From assembly GCA_903889135.1 (NCBI GenBank), contig CAISWF010000086.1, forward strand, positions 1 to 33,738: 33,738 bases of DNA, read 5' to 3'. The notes under the pieces were generated by a model, which saw only the letters and a program-made list of their open reading frames with translations, was not told the DNA's origin and made no database searches. Made by a program: the position numbers and the translations under genes. Positions 14,460-23,264 of the stretch are shown in pieces (position 1 is the first letter of the stretch; each line of letters opens with the position of its first letter). This DNA is from Candidatus Omnitrophota bacterium (GTDB lineage Bacteria > Omnitrophota > Gorgyraeia > Pluralincolimonadales > Pluralincolimonadaceae).

Positions 14460-14488
14460 ATTCTAACGTCTTTGGGAGGATTTGTCCA
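14460..14488 (-). promoter_or_regulatory. Promoter of the dedA operon, probably leaderless
   Basis: On the minus strand TGGACA (14483-14488) and TAGAAT (14460-14465) are 17 bases apart, each 5 of 6 to consensus. The -35 box ends 1 base from the stop of the PPOX gene. Seven bases separate the -10 box from the dedA ATG, with no Shine-Dalgarno sequence. Confidence 0.6.
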
Positions 14489-14489
14489 T

Positions 14490-14951
14490 CTATCTGAGCG
14501 GCGGCGGGGTGAGGTCGACTATATCGCTTACGGTCATTACTATGAGATATTTCGGTTTTGGCAGCTGTGCCTCGGGATGCTGATCGTGGCCAGATTCGCC
14601 CTTCAGGTTCTTTATTAGCCGGTGGGTTATCCTTGCGGTGATCTTATCTTCCCATGCCTTTATGATATGGGATTTCAGCTCTTCCTCTTTGATTATCTTC
14701 GCCGTGCCTTTCAGGCTGTAGCCCTTGAATTTATGCTCGTCAACGGCGCTTAAACTTATCGCGGGATTCCTCTCGAGATTAGCGCGCGTCTTTCCTGTGT
14801 AGAGGTCGAGGAGATATATCGTCCCGTCGGGATCGATCTGCACGATGCCTTTGCATGAGATATGGGGCATCCCGTCAGGGTCTACCGTAGAGACTATCGT
14901 AAAATGCTGGCTGTGGAAAAACTTCACAACGTCATCAGGTAATTTAGCCAT
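14490..14951 (-). CDS. Pyridoxamine 5'-phosphate oxidase-fold (PPOX) protein
   Basis: The 153-residue protein has the split-barrel flavin-binding pattern: FTIVSTVDPDGMPHISCKGIV near the N-terminus, IYLLDLYTGKTRANLERNP, and a C-terminal KYLIVMTVSDIVDLTP. Small PPOX proteins bind FMN, F420 or heme and reduce or oxidise small molecules; the substrate is unknown. The start overlaps the end of cusA by 8 bases, so it is likely translated with the efflux operon. Confidence 0.85.
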   Translation of the reverse strand: MAKLPDDVVKFFHSQHFTIVSTVDPDGMPHISCKGIVQIDPDGTIYLLDLYTGKTRANLERNPAISLSAVDEHKFKGYSLKGTAKIIKEEELKSHIIKAWEDKITARITHRLIKNLKGESGHDQHPEAQLPKPKYLIVMTVSDIVDLTPPPLR

Positions 14952-17900
14952 CTTTCAGCCCTTTCTTTTTCCAAAGGAAATATATAGCGGGGTATACGAC
15001 CAGTTCCATCAAAAACGACGTAAATATGCCTCCGACCATAGGCGCGGCGATCCTCTTCATCATATCAGCCCCGATCTCGTACGTTTGAGCCCACATTATC
15101 GGCAGTAACCCTATGAATAATACGCAGGCGGTCATCATCTTCGGCCTGACCCTCTTTACCGCGCCGTGGATGATTGCCTCTTTGAGGTCTGCGATCGTCT
15201 TGAGCATTCCATTCTTCTTCATCTCTTCGTAAGAGAGGTCGAGATAGAGGAGCATGAATATGCCGGTCTCTGCGTCTACGCCGAGGAGCGCTATTATGCC
15301 CGCCCAGACGCCGATGCTCATATTATAATGCAGCAGCCATAGTATCCAGACGACGCCGACAAGCGAGAACGGCACCGCAAGCAAGATTATGAACGTCTTG
15401 GCGTAACTGCGCGTATTCATGTGAATGAGGAAGAATATTATGAATAGCGTGAGCGGCAGGACTACTTTCATCCTCTCCTTGACCCTCTCCATGAACTCAT
15501 ACTGGCCGCTGAAAGCTATCGAATATCCGGCAGGAAGCCTCAGTTCCTTCTTCAATATTTTCTTGGCCTCGTCTACATAGCCGCCGATATCCCTGTCGGC
15601 GATATCGACATAGACGTAGCCGGCGAGCCGGCCGTTCTCATCGCGTATCATCGACGGGCCGGTCGTGATCTTTATATCCGCCAATTGTCCAAGCGGGATA
15701 TTCGCTCCGCCCGGGGTCGAGATATAAGTCCTTTTTATCTTTTCTATATCATCCCTGAGCCCGCGCGGATAACGGATATTTACAGGGAACCTCTCCCTCC
15801 CCTCGATCGTCTGGGTGATATTCTCGCCGCCGATAGCAGACATTAGCGTCGTATGCACCTCTTCGGTCCTCAGCCCGTACCTGGCTATCTCGTCTTTCTT
15901 AAGGGAGAAGTCGACAAAATATCCGCCCGAGGTCCGCTCCGCATAAATACTTCTCGTCCCTTTGACATTTTTTAGCAGGCCTTCTATCTCGCCGCCGAGC
16001 TTCTCGGTCACTTTCAAGTCGTCGCCGTATATTTTTATCCCGACCGGCGTGCGGACACCGGTCGTCAGCATGTCTATCCTCGCCTTTATCGGCATCGTCC
16101 ACGCGTTGACCTGCCCGGGTAATTGCAGCTTCTCATCCATCTCGTTTATCAGGCCGTCCCAAGTCAGGCCTTTCCGCCATTCGTTCTGGGGTTTGAGATT
16201 AACGACCGTCTCCATCATCGAAAATGGCGCCGGGTCGGTGGATGTATCGGCGCGCCCCGCCTTCCCGAAGACGCTTGTCACCTCCGGGAATGCCTTAAGT
16301 ATCCGGTCTTGCGTCCTAAGCAGTTTCGACGCTTCGGTCACCGAGATGCCGGGCGGCGTAGTCGGCATATAGAGGACCGTGCCTTCGTTTAAAGGCGGCA
16401 TGAACTCTTTACCCAGCTTCAAGAATAACGGCATCGAAGCGAGGAATATTACCGCCGCGCAAGATATTATGAAAAATGGCCTCTTCAGGACAAACCGGAC
16501 CACGGGTTCATACCATTTGAACAGCACCCTGCTTACCGGATGTTTCTCTTCGGGCTGTATCTTGCCGACAAGGACATGGTTGGTGATGCTGCACAGCCAT
16601 TTCGGCCTGAATTTGTAGAAATCGATCCGGGTAAACAGCAGCCTTATCGCCGGGTCGAGCGTTATCGCCAGCAGCGCCGCGAAGAACATCGCGAACGTCT
16701 TTGTGAACGCCAGGGGCTTGAACAGCCTTCCTTCGATCCCCTCGAGCGTGAATATCGGAAGGAAAGCCACGGCTATGACCATCAATGAGAAGAACGACGG
16801 CCTGCCCACTTCTTTTATCGACGCGATGAGGACCTCTTTATAATCGCCTTTCCTTCCTTCTTCCTGCCAGCGCGAGAGGCGTTTATGCGAGTTCTCGACC
16901 ACGACGATGGCCGCGTCGACCATGGCCCCTATCGCTATGGCAATGCCGCCCAGGCTCATGACATTCGAGGTGAGCCCCATGAAATACATCGGGATGAACG
17001 CGATAGCCACGGCGATGGGCAGCGTAATGATCGGTATTATTGCCGAAGGAATGTGGAGCAGGAATATAAGTATGACAAGGCTTACTACCGCCATTTCTTC
17101 GTATAGTTTTTTCTTTAACGTATCTACCGCCCTGATGATCAGGTCGGACCGGTCGTAAGTGACTACGAGTTTCACCCCTTCGGGGAGCTGGATATCCTGA
17201 AGCTTCTTCTTGACCCTCTCTATCACGGCGAGCGCGTTCTCTTTATATCTCATCACGACTATCCCGCCGACGACTTCGCCTTTGCCGTTCAATTCGGCTA
17301 CGCCCCTTCTTATCTCAGGGCCGAACTGTACCTTCGCTACATCTTTTATCCTGATCGGAACGCCGTTCTTATCCGACCGCAGGACGATATCTTCGATATC
17401 TTTAAGAGAGGTTATGTAGCCCCTCAGCGTTACCATATATTCCTTGCCCGAGAATTCCAAAAGCCTGGCGCCGGCGTCGTGATTTGACACTTTGAGCGCC
17501 ATAACGACCTCGTTCATGGGAATATTGTAGGCGAGCAGGGCGTTGGGATCGATCATCACCTGGTATTGTTTCACGAACCCGCCGACGCTCGTCACTTCGG
17601 CCACGCCTTTGACCGACTGGAGATCATATTTCAGGTGCCAGTTCTGGAATGTGGTCAAGTCCCGGATGGAATGTTTGCCGCTTTCGTCTACGAGGGCATA
17701 CTCGAAGACCCATCCGACGCCGGTCGCGTCCGGGCCCAACTCGGTCTTTGAATCGGCGGGCAGCTGCGGTATTACCTTCGAAAGGTATTCCAGCACCCTT
17801 GAACGGGCCCAGTAGACATCCGTACCGTCTTCAAAAATAACATAAACATATGAGAAACCGTAATCCGAATACGCGCGGATATCTTTTACTTTGGGGGCTC

Positions 17901-18129
17901 CGAGCAACGCGGCGACGATCGGGTATGTGACCTGGTCTTCGATGAGCTGCGGCGGCCTGTCCCATTTCGAGAATACGATGACCTGCGTGTCGGAAAGGTC
18001 AGGGATCGCGTCGAGAGGTATGTTTTTTATGGCGAACCAGCCGCATAATACGGCGACAGCCGTCATCGTCAGGACGATGAATTTATTCCTGGCGCAAAAA
18101 TCGATTATCCGGTCTATTATGTTTCCCAT
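14944..18129 (-). CDS. cusA: CusA/CzcA-type heavy-metal RND efflux pump
   Basis: The 1061-residue protein is full length for the heavy-metal efflux RND family. It begins MGNIIDRIIDFCARNKFIV with the first membrane helix and continues DAIPDLSDTQVIVFSKW, the standard HME-RND opening. The proton-relay helix reads AIGAMVDAAIVVVENSHKR, and a further family segment reads MPPLNEGTVLYMP. Methionines at SMMETVVNLKP and RIDMLTTGVRTPVGIKI lie where Cu(I)/Ag(I)-exporting CusA has Met ligands, supporting monovalent copper/silver rather than zinc/cobalt. It exports metal from periplasm and cytoplasm through the CusB adaptor and CusC channel. It starts one base after the cusB stop. Confidence 0.9.
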   Translation of the reverse strand: MGNIIDRIIDFCARNKFIVLTMTAVAVLCGWFAIKNIPLDAIPDLSDTQVIVFSKWDRPPQLIEDQVTYPIVAALLGAPKVKDIRAYSDYGFSYVYVIFEDGTDVYWARSRVLEYLSKVIPQLPADSKTELGPDATGVGWVFEYALVDESGKHSIRDLTTFQNWHLKYDLQSVKGVAEVTSVGGFVKQYQVMIDPNALLAYNIPMNEVVMALKVSNHDAGARLLEFSGKEYMVTLRGYITSLKDIEDIVLRSDKNGVPIRIKDVAKVQFGPEIRRGVAELNGKGEVVGGIVVMRYKENALAVIERVKKKLQDIQLPEGVKLVVTYDRSDLIIRAVDTLKKKLYEEMAVVSLVILIFLLHIPSAIIPIITLPIAVAIAFIPMYFMGLTSNVMSLGGIAIAIGAMVDAAIVVVENSHKRLSRWQEEGRKGDYKEVLIASIKEVGRPSFFSLMVIAVAFLPIFTLEGIEGRLFKPLAFTKTFAMFFAALLAITLDPAIRLLFTRIDFYKFRPKWLCSITNHVLVGKIQPEEKHPVSRVLFKWYEPVVRFVLKRPFFIISCAAVIFLASMPLFLKLGKEFMPPLNEGTVLYMPTTPPGISVTEASKLLRTQDRILKAFPEVTSVFGKAGRADTSTDPAPFSMMETVVNLKPQNEWRKGLTWDGLINEMDEKLQLPGQVNAWTMPIKARIDMLTTGVRTPVGIKIYGDDLKVTEKLGGEIEGLLKNVKGTRSIYAERTSGGYFVDFSLKKDEIARYGLRTEEVHTTLMSAIGGENITQTIEGRERFPVNIRYPRGLRDDIEKIKRTYISTPGGANIPLGQLADIKITTGPSMIRDENGRLAGYVYVDIADRDIGGYVDEAKKILKKELRLPAGYSIAFSGQYEFMERVKERMKVVLPLTLFIIFFLIHMNTRSYAKTFIILLAVPFSLVGVVWILWLLHYNMSIGVWAGIIALLGVDAETGIFMLLYLDLSYEEMKKNGMLKTIADLKEAIIHGAVKRVRPKMMTACVLFIGLLPIMWAQTYEIGADMMKRIAAPMVGGIFTSFLMELVVYPAIYFLWKKKGLKDG

Positions 18130-18130
18130 A

Positions 18131-19159
18131 TTAACGTAATGCGCTCTCCGAATCGATGAAGAAATTACCGGACGTCACTACCTCTTCCCCTTCTGACAGC
18201 CCGGAGATGACCTTATAATAATTCCCGGCTTTCTCCCCTAATTTAACTTCGCGCTTCTCGAAATAACCGTCGGGCTTGGCTACAAAGACGACCTGCCGCT
18301 CGCCGGTATCGACCACGGCCTCTTCCGGGACGGCAAGGGCTTCTTCCGGGTCCGCCTTCATGACCACATCGACGCGCATCTCAGGCTTGAGTTTATTTCC
18401 GGGGTTATCTATCTCGGCCCTCGCGTTTAAAGTCCTCGTCACGGGATCGGCTACCGGGGTCAGCGCGGCGATCTTTCCTTCAAATCTCTCTCCGGGGAAA
18501 GCGACCGCCGTTATTTCTACCGGCATGCCCTCCTTAACGGCTGCGATATCGGATTCGTATATCGCTATATAGACCCATGCCTTATCGCCCTCTTCCGGCA
18601 GGTAGAGGTTCCGCTGCGGCTGCCCTTTCTGCGCCAATTCTTTTATCTGGTCTTTGTTCATTCCCAAAAGGAGAAGCCGTTTTTCCGCGGCCGCGATCAT
18701 GGAATCCATCTGCTGTTTTATGACGGGTAATGTGGAATCCGTGGTCGAATCTTTCGCCTTCAGCGCCTGCAGGTATTCCGCCTGGGCAACGTATAATTCC
18801 GGGTCGTAGGCGATCCTTCCCACGGACCGTATCTCCCGCTCGAGACGCTGCTTGCCGATCTTTTCTTTTTGGATGCCGACAAGCTCTTGCTTCTCCGGGC
18901 TTACGTAAACTCCCTTGTCTGCGCCGGCTGCCTGGGCCTTTTCTTCGTAGACCGGCGTGTAATCCATTCCCATCTGGTCCTTCATCGGGACCGGGGACGT
19001 TATTTGCGGGTTCATCGGATTGCGGTAATAAAGTATCTTTGGTTTCACGGATTCCTGCGGCTTGTTAACCTTACGGCCGGCAGCCGTACCGATAGCGGCG
19101 GCCGAGACCATCACCAAAACTATTAAAATGATCTCGATAAAAACATTTTTCTTGCTCAT
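18131..19159 (-). CDS. cusB: CusB-type periplasmic adaptor of the metal efflux system
   Basis: The 342-residue membrane-fusion protein has one N-terminal hydrophobic anchor (about 8-28), then a heavy-metal-binding segment YYRNPMNPQITSPVPM followed by KDQMGMDYTPVY. As in copper/silver CusB, this region uses methionines and lacks the Cys/His of other metal-binding versions. A coiled-coil hairpin (about 120-170), lipoyl and beta-barrel parts (EGMPVEITAVAFPGERFEGKIA) follow. The N-terminal Met motif is thought to capture metal and hand it to CusA. The start overlaps the cusC stop by 4 bases (ATGA type). Confidence 0.9.
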   Translation of the reverse strand: MSKKNVFIEIILIVLVMVSAAAIGTAAGRKVNKPQESVKPKILYYRNPMNPQITSPVPMKDQMGMDYTPVYEEKAQAAGADKGVYVSPEKQELVGIQKEKIGKQRLEREIRSVGRIAYDPELYVAQAEYLQALKAKDSTTDSTLPVIKQQMDSMIAAAEKRLLLLGMNKDQIKELAQKGQPQRNLYLPEEGDKAWVYIAIYESDIAAVKEGMPVEITAVAFPGERFEGKIAALTPVADPVTRTLNARAEIDNPGNKLKPEMRVDVVMKADPEEALAVPEEAVVDTGERQVVFVAKPDGYFEKREVKLGEKAGNYYKVISGLSEGEEVVTSGNFFIDSESALR

Positions 19160-20418
19160 TTTTGAACCCCCGTAAATTCAGTGCCGGTAGCCTTCTCCAG
19201 ATCCGCGACGTCCGTGTTATATTTCACAAGTACCCTGTAATAATCCATCTTCGTCTCTATGAGCATCCTCTCGCTGTCCAGCAGCGCCATCAGGTCGCCC
19301 CTTCCGGAACTGAAATTGGCGACAGATGAATTTATCGAACTTTCCAGCATGGGTATCAGGTTATTTTTATTGAGGTCGATCTTGTTTTTGGAGATCTCTA
19401 TATCGGTGAAAAGATTTTTCGTCTCGAGCAGGGACTTGTTCTTCATCGCCTCGTACGCGGCTTTCGCCTCTTCCAGGTTGGAGATCGCTTCCTTGACTTC
19501 GTACTTTTGTTTCGACCAGAACCAGAACGGGACGGTAAAGGCCAGCATCAGGTCCCATAACCCGAAACTGCCGGTCCCGATGCCCCTTAAAGTGATCCCG
19601 GCCAGCAGGTCGGGCAGCCTATTTTTTTCGGCGAGCGCCTTCGCGTGCTTATTCCTCTCGATCGCATAAGAAAAGGTAAGTAATTCCGGCTGGTTCTCCA
19701 GGGTGAACTTATATAGCGAGGTCATGTCCGCGTTAAATACGACGTCCTCGCGCAACTCGGGCGCGCCTAACGGGCTTTCCGGGTCGCGGCTTAAAAGGCT
19801 GTTCACGCGCGCTTTTTTCGCCGCTTGTTCCAATTTCAGGCTGGCTATCTTATTGCTGAGAGTCGCTATCTCGAGATCTATCTTGAACAGGTCTTCCTGC
19901 GTAGTCTTGCCTGTGATGTATTTCGCTTCCGATATCCCGGCCACCGACTTAAGCAGGCTTAGGTTTTGTTCATTCAATTCGATCTCTTTGTAATTCATGA
20001 AGAGGTCGTAGTAGGCGCCCCTGACATTATTTACGATCTCGAGCTCTTTGTTCCTGTATTCGGCCGCGAAGATCTGGGATTCGGCAAGCGCGATCTTCCC
20101 CTGTAACGATAATTTTCCGAAAAGCGGCAGGAACTGCGAGATCGTAAGCATATGCTCGTCGTTGGGCGCTTTAAAAACATTTAAAGTACTGGGTATTTTC
20201 CAGAACGAGACCCCGACGGTTGGGGCGTCGAGGGATTTTGCCATGGGGACCCTCACCAAAGCCGCGTCCCAGCGGTTCTTCGCCGCCAGTATCTCGGGAT
20301 TTTTTTCTTTGGCCTCTTTGACAAGGCTGTCGAGGGAAAGTGTTTCGGAGGGATAAGAAAGGGCCTCAGTAAATAATAGCGCGGCCGCTAAAAATATTAC
20401 AGAGAACCTTTTCGGCAT
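19156..20418 (-). CDS. TolC/CusC-type outer membrane efflux channel
   Basis: The 420-residue protein has a signal peptide (about 1-22) and two long heptad-rich repeats typical of outer-membrane efflux proteins: LDSLVKEAKEKNPEILAAKN and ISQFLPLFGKLSLQGKIA in the first half, and QPELLTFSYAIERNKHAKAL with LPDLLAGITLRG in the second. No lipobox cysteine is present, unlike enteric CusC. It forms the trans-envelope duct for CusBA. The gene starts 11 bases after nifU, so Fe-S assembly and metal export genes appear to be on one transcript. Confidence 0.88.
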   Translation of the reverse strand: MPKRFSVIFLAAALLFTEALSYPSETLSLDSLVKEAKEKNPEILAAKNRWDAALVRVPMAKSLDAPTVGVSFWKIPSTLNVFKAPNDEHMLTISQFLPLFGKLSLQGKIALAESQIFAAEYRNKELEIVNNVRGAYYDLFMNYKEIELNEQNLSLLKSVAGISEAKYITGKTTQEDLFKIDLEIATLSNKIASLKLEQAAKKARVNSLLSRDPESPLGAPELREDVVFNADMTSLYKFTLENQPELLTFSYAIERNKHAKALAEKNRLPDLLAGITLRGIGTGSFGLWDLMLAFTVPFWFWSKQKYEVKEAISNLEEAKAAYEAMKNKSLLETKNLFTDIEISKNKIDLNKNNLIPMLESSINSSVANFSSGRGDLMALLDSERMLIETKMDYYRVLVKYNTDVADLEKATGTEFTGVQK

Positions 20419-20429
20419 ATGATCAGCTC

Positions 20430-21041
20430 TTATTTTGAGAAATGTTTATTCTTGTATTCCTCAAGCAATTGTATCGCCTTGTCCTTACATTGCCCGCAGA
20501 CGGTTCCGAGTTTCGTGTGTTCCTGCAATTCGAGGTATGTCCTGGCGCCCTCCAGCACGGCGTGCTCTATCTCCATATCGGTCACGTTCATGCACTGGCA
20601 GACGATATGCGCTTTTTCTTCCTTGACCTTATCGAGCATTCCGTTGCGCGTGTAATAATCGTTTATCGCCGCGCGCAGTGCCTTATGGCCGAGCACCGAA
20701 CAATGGATCTTGTGCTCGGGCAGGCCGCCGAGCTCTTTCGCTATATCTTTTGCGGTCAGGTGGTACGCCTGGTCAAGCGTCTTTCCTATCACGATCTCCG
20801 AAAGTATGGAAGTGCTCGCGATAGCGCTCGCGCAGCCGTAAGTCTTCCATTTGCACTCGGCGATCGTATTTTTTTTCTTATCGACCTTTACAGCGACGAC
20901 CATTTCGTCGCCGCATTTTATGTTACCGACGATGCCCCTGCCGTCCGCGTTATATGCCGCCTCGTCCCCGAGGACGTTGCGGGGATTCATGAAATGGTCT
21001 TTTACTTTTTCCGAATATACCCATTCAAAATTTTTGTCCAT
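20430..21041 (-). CDS. nifU: NifU-type Fe-S cluster scaffold with BFD-like [2Fe-2S] domain
   Basis: The 203-residue protein has the N-terminal IscU-like scaffold with its three cluster cysteines, Cys43 (KCGDEM), Cys70 (TYGCASAIASTS) and Cys114 (IHCSVLGHKAL), followed by a BFD-like domain with Cys148, Cys150, Cys182 and Cys185 (CQC and CGQC), which holds a permanent [2Fe-2S] cluster in NifU. The C-terminal Nfu thiol domain of full NifU is absent. It assembles clusters from sulfur delivered by NifS. No nitrogenase genes are present, so a general housekeeping role is more likely than nitrogen fixation. It lies 3 bases after the nifS stop. Confidence 0.92.
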   Translation of the reverse strand: MDKNFEWVYSEKVKDHFMNPRNVLGDEAAYNADGRGIVGNIKCGDEMVVAVKVDKKKNTIAECKWKTYGCASAIASTSILSEIVIGKTLDQAYHLTAKDIAKELGGLPEHKIHCSVLGHKALRAAINDYYTRNGMLDKVKEEKAHIVCQCMNVTDMEIEHAVLEGARTYLELQEHTKLGTVCGQCKDKAIQLLEEYKNKHFSK

Positions 21042-21044
21042 GGC

Positions 21045-22217
21045 TTACCTCACCGTAGACATTTTTCTGATCTTGTCGATGACCAGGGCGATTTTTTCGA
21101 CCGTGTAGTCGATGTCCTCTTCGGTGTTATCCCTTCCGAGGCTTATCCTGATCGAGCCGTGCGCCTCTTCGGCCGGAAGGCCGGCAGCTATCAACACATG
21201 CGACGGGTCGAGCGAGCCGGACGCGCAGGCAGAACCGGTCGATACGGCAATGCCCTCAAGATCGAGGTAGAGAAGTATCGCCTCTCCCTCTGCGCCGAAG
21301 AACGAGACGTTCAGGGTGCCGGGCAGACAATCGGTCGGGTGGCCGTTAAATTGGATATGCGGAACATTTTTTTCGATGCCGGCTTTAAGTTTAGCTTTAA
21401 GCGATAACAAACGCTTCGCTTCAGGCGCCATTTCTGTCACGCGCATCTCGATGGCTTTCCCGAAACCCGCGATGCCTATCGTATTCTCAGTCCCGGCGCG
21501 CCGGCCCCTCTCCTGGTGCCCGCCCCGTATAAAAGGACAGAACGGCACGCCCGGAGAAACATAAAGCGCGCCTACGCCTTTCGGGCCGTATATTTTATGG
21601 GCCGAGAGCGAAAGATAATCGACGCCCAGCTCATGGACGTTGGCCGGTATCTTTCCTACGGCTTGGATGGCGTCGGTGTGGAACATCGCGCCGTGTTTAT
21701 GGGCGATCCTGCCTATCTCTTTAATGTCCTGAATGGTGCCGATCTCGTTATTTGCCATCATGATGGAAACGAGCGCGGTCTTATCCGATATTACCGATGA
21801 ATATTTATCCATGTCTATCTTCCCGGTTTTATGAACGGGCAGATAGACGACGTCAATGCCCCTCTCCTCGAGGCATGCCGCCGCTTCCAGGATGCACGGA
21901 TGTTCTATTTGGGACGTTATTATCTGGTGTCTTTTTGTGTGGGGCGCCTCGCAGTGTTTCGCCGCGCAATAAAGCAGGTTCAACACGGTGTTGTTCGCTT
22001 CGGAACCGCTTCCGGAGAAGACGATATCTTCGGACTTCCCTCCGATGAATGTGCCTATCTTCTCTCTCGCGTCATCGAGGAGACGCCGCGCCTGCCTGCC
22101 GAAACTGTGCAGGCTCGAGGGGTTCCCGAAGGCGTCCATCGCCTCTATCATCGCCTTCTTCACTTCCGGATGCAATGGCGTTGTCGCGTTATGATCCAGA
22201 TATACTTTGCGTTTCAA
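21045..22217 (-). CDS. nifS: Cysteine desulfurase NifS/IscS
   Basis: The 390-residue PLP enzyme begins VYLDHNATTPLHPEV and carries FSGSGSEANNTVLN, the PLP-binding SLSAHKIYGPKGVGALYV (Lys208) and the catalytic loop STGSACASGSLDPSHVL (Cys331). The short SACASG loop marks the NifS/IscS group I rather than SufS. It takes sulfur from cysteine made by the upstream cysK product and passes it to the adjacent NifU. The start is a TTG at 22217, 8 bases after AAGGAG; no in-frame ATG is nearby. Confidence 0.95.
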   Translation of the reverse strand: MKRKVYLDHNATTPLHPEVKKAMIEAMDAFGNPSSLHSFGRQARRLLDDAREKIGTFIGGKSEDIVFSGSGSEANNTVLNLLYCAAKHCEAPHTKRHQIITSQIEHPCILEAAACLEERGIDVVYLPVHKTGKIDMDKYSSVISDKTALVSIMMANNEIGTIQDIKEIGRIAHKHGAMFHTDAIQAVGKIPANVHELGVDYLSLSAHKIYGPKGVGALYVSPGVPFCPFIRGGHQERGRRAGTENTIGIAGFGKAIEMRVTEMAPEAKRLLSLKAKLKAGIEKNVPHIQFNGHPTDCLPGTLNVSFFGAEGEAILLYLDLEGIAVSTGSACASGSLDPSHVLIAAGLPAEEAHGSIRISLGRDNTEEDIDYTVEKIALVIDKIRKMSTVR

Positions 22218-22237
22218 TGCAGTTTCTCCTTAGAAAT

Positions 22238-23164
22238 TTACTCCTGGAACAGCCAGGTTGACAGGTACCTTTCTCCCGTATCGGGAAGCAGGACGACTAT
22301 CGTCTTCCCCGCGGATTCCGGGCGTTTCGCGACTTCAAGCGCGGCCCACATCGCGGCGCCGCTTGAGATCCCGACAAGCACACCTTCCTCCTTCGCCAGG
22401 CGGCGGGAGGTCGCTCCTGAATCCTCGGTCGTTACCTGGATTATCTCATCAATTACGTTTTTATTCAAGATTTGAGGCACGAATCCGGCGCCTATCCCCT
22501 GGATCTTGTGCGGGCCGGGATTTCCGCCGGAAAGGACCGGAGAATCCTTCGGTTCGACCGCTATTATCTTCACCTGAGGGTTTTTCTTTTTCAGGACTTC
22601 ACCGACGCCGGTTATCGTGCCGCCGGTGCCGACCCCTGAAATAAACACGTCGACTTTACCGTCGGTATCCTTCAGGATCTCCTCCGCGGTCGTCCTGCGG
22701 TGTATCTCGGGATTAGCGGAATTATTGAACTGCTGGGGGACGAAACTGTTCGGCGTATTTTTGGCCAATTCATCAGCCTTCTCGATCGCGCCTTTCATGC
22801 CTTTCGGCCCTTCGGTCAATACAAGTTCGGCGCCAAGGATCTTGAGGAGCTGCCTGCGCTCGACGCTCATAGTCTCCGGCATCGTAAGTACAAGTTTGTA
22901 GCCTTTTGCCGCCGCTACAAACGCCAAAGCGATGCCGGTGTTCCCGCTCGTAGGCTCTATTATAATAGTGCCTTTCTTAAGCTTACCCGCCTTCTCGGCC
23001 GCCTCTATCATCGCGACGCCTATCCTGTCCTTGACGCTGGATAGGGGATTGAATGATTCCAATTTCGCGATCACCGTCGCGTTCAACCCCTTTGTAAGGC
23101 GGTTTATCCTGACCAGCGGCGTATTGCCCACCGTCTTTGTTATATCGTCAAATATCCTCGCCAT
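22238..23164 (-). CDS. cysK: Cysteine synthase (O-acetylserine sulfhydrylase)
   Basis: The 308-residue protein is standard length for CysK. It has the PLP lysine in [14 protein letters not shown] (Lys45), the substrate loop [12 protein letters not shown], the phosphate-binding [13 protein letters not shown] and the C-terminal [11 protein letters not shown] and [11 protein letters not shown] segments. It makes cysteine from O-acetylserine and sulfide. A clear AAGGAG site lies 9 bases before the ATG. It stands 20 bases ahead of nifS, giving a cysteine-to-cluster sulfur line. Just upstream is a remnant of another sulfur-metabolism gene. Confidence 0.95.
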   Translation of the reverse strand: MARIFDDITKTVGNTPLVRINRLTKGLNATVIAKLESFNPLSSVKDRIGVAMIEAAEKAGKLKKGTIIIEPTSGNTGIALAFVAAAKGYKLVLTMPETMSVERRQLLKILGAELVLTEGPKGMKGAIEKADELAKNTPNSFVPQQFNNSANPEIHRRTTAEEILKDTDGKVDVFISGVGTGGTITGVGEVLKKKNPQVKIIAVEPKDSPVLSGGNPGPHKIQGIGAGFVPQILNKNVIDEIIQVTTEDSGATSRRLAKEEGVLVGISSGAAMWAALEVAKRPESAGKTIVVLLPDTGERYLSTWLFQE

Positions 23165-23183
23165 CTTATTGTCTCCTTGAATG

Positions 23184-23264
23184 TTACGCTTTTTCCGAGG
23201 CCTGTTCTATGACCCTGATTATATCATTAATATGCTCGATGCCTATAGATAATCTTATCTTTAA
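23184..23264 (-). pseudogene. C-terminal remnant of a Cys/Met-metabolism PLP enzyme (O-acetylhomoserine sulfhydrylase type)
   Basis: In the gap before cysK an open frame ending in TAA (23184-23186) reads IRLSIGIEHINDIIRV followed by IEQASEKA. This matches the usual C-terminus of MetY/MetB-type enzymes (RLSxGIEHIDDIIxDLxQA). About 26 codons are recognisable. The frame is not the frame of the DUF3034 gene, which stops at 23261-23263 exactly where the similarity begins, and a stop codon occurs a little further upstream in the remnant frame. The full gene is therefore gone: the adjacent DUF3034 gene has been fused to its last codons. No start codon or ribosome site is present, so it is a relic, not a gene. 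The identification is from a short but characteristic motif. Confidence 0.7.

Noticed and set aside
20442-21407. Plus-strand open frame of 321 codons opposite nifU and nifS
   Set aside because: It is a shadow of two strongly recognised genes; it has no domain pattern and exists because of biased codon use on the minus strand.
20430-22217. Nitrogen-fixation island because of nifU and nifS
   Set aside because: No nifHDK, nifB or other nitrogenase gene occurs here; NifU/NifS pairs serve general Fe-S assembly in many bacteria.
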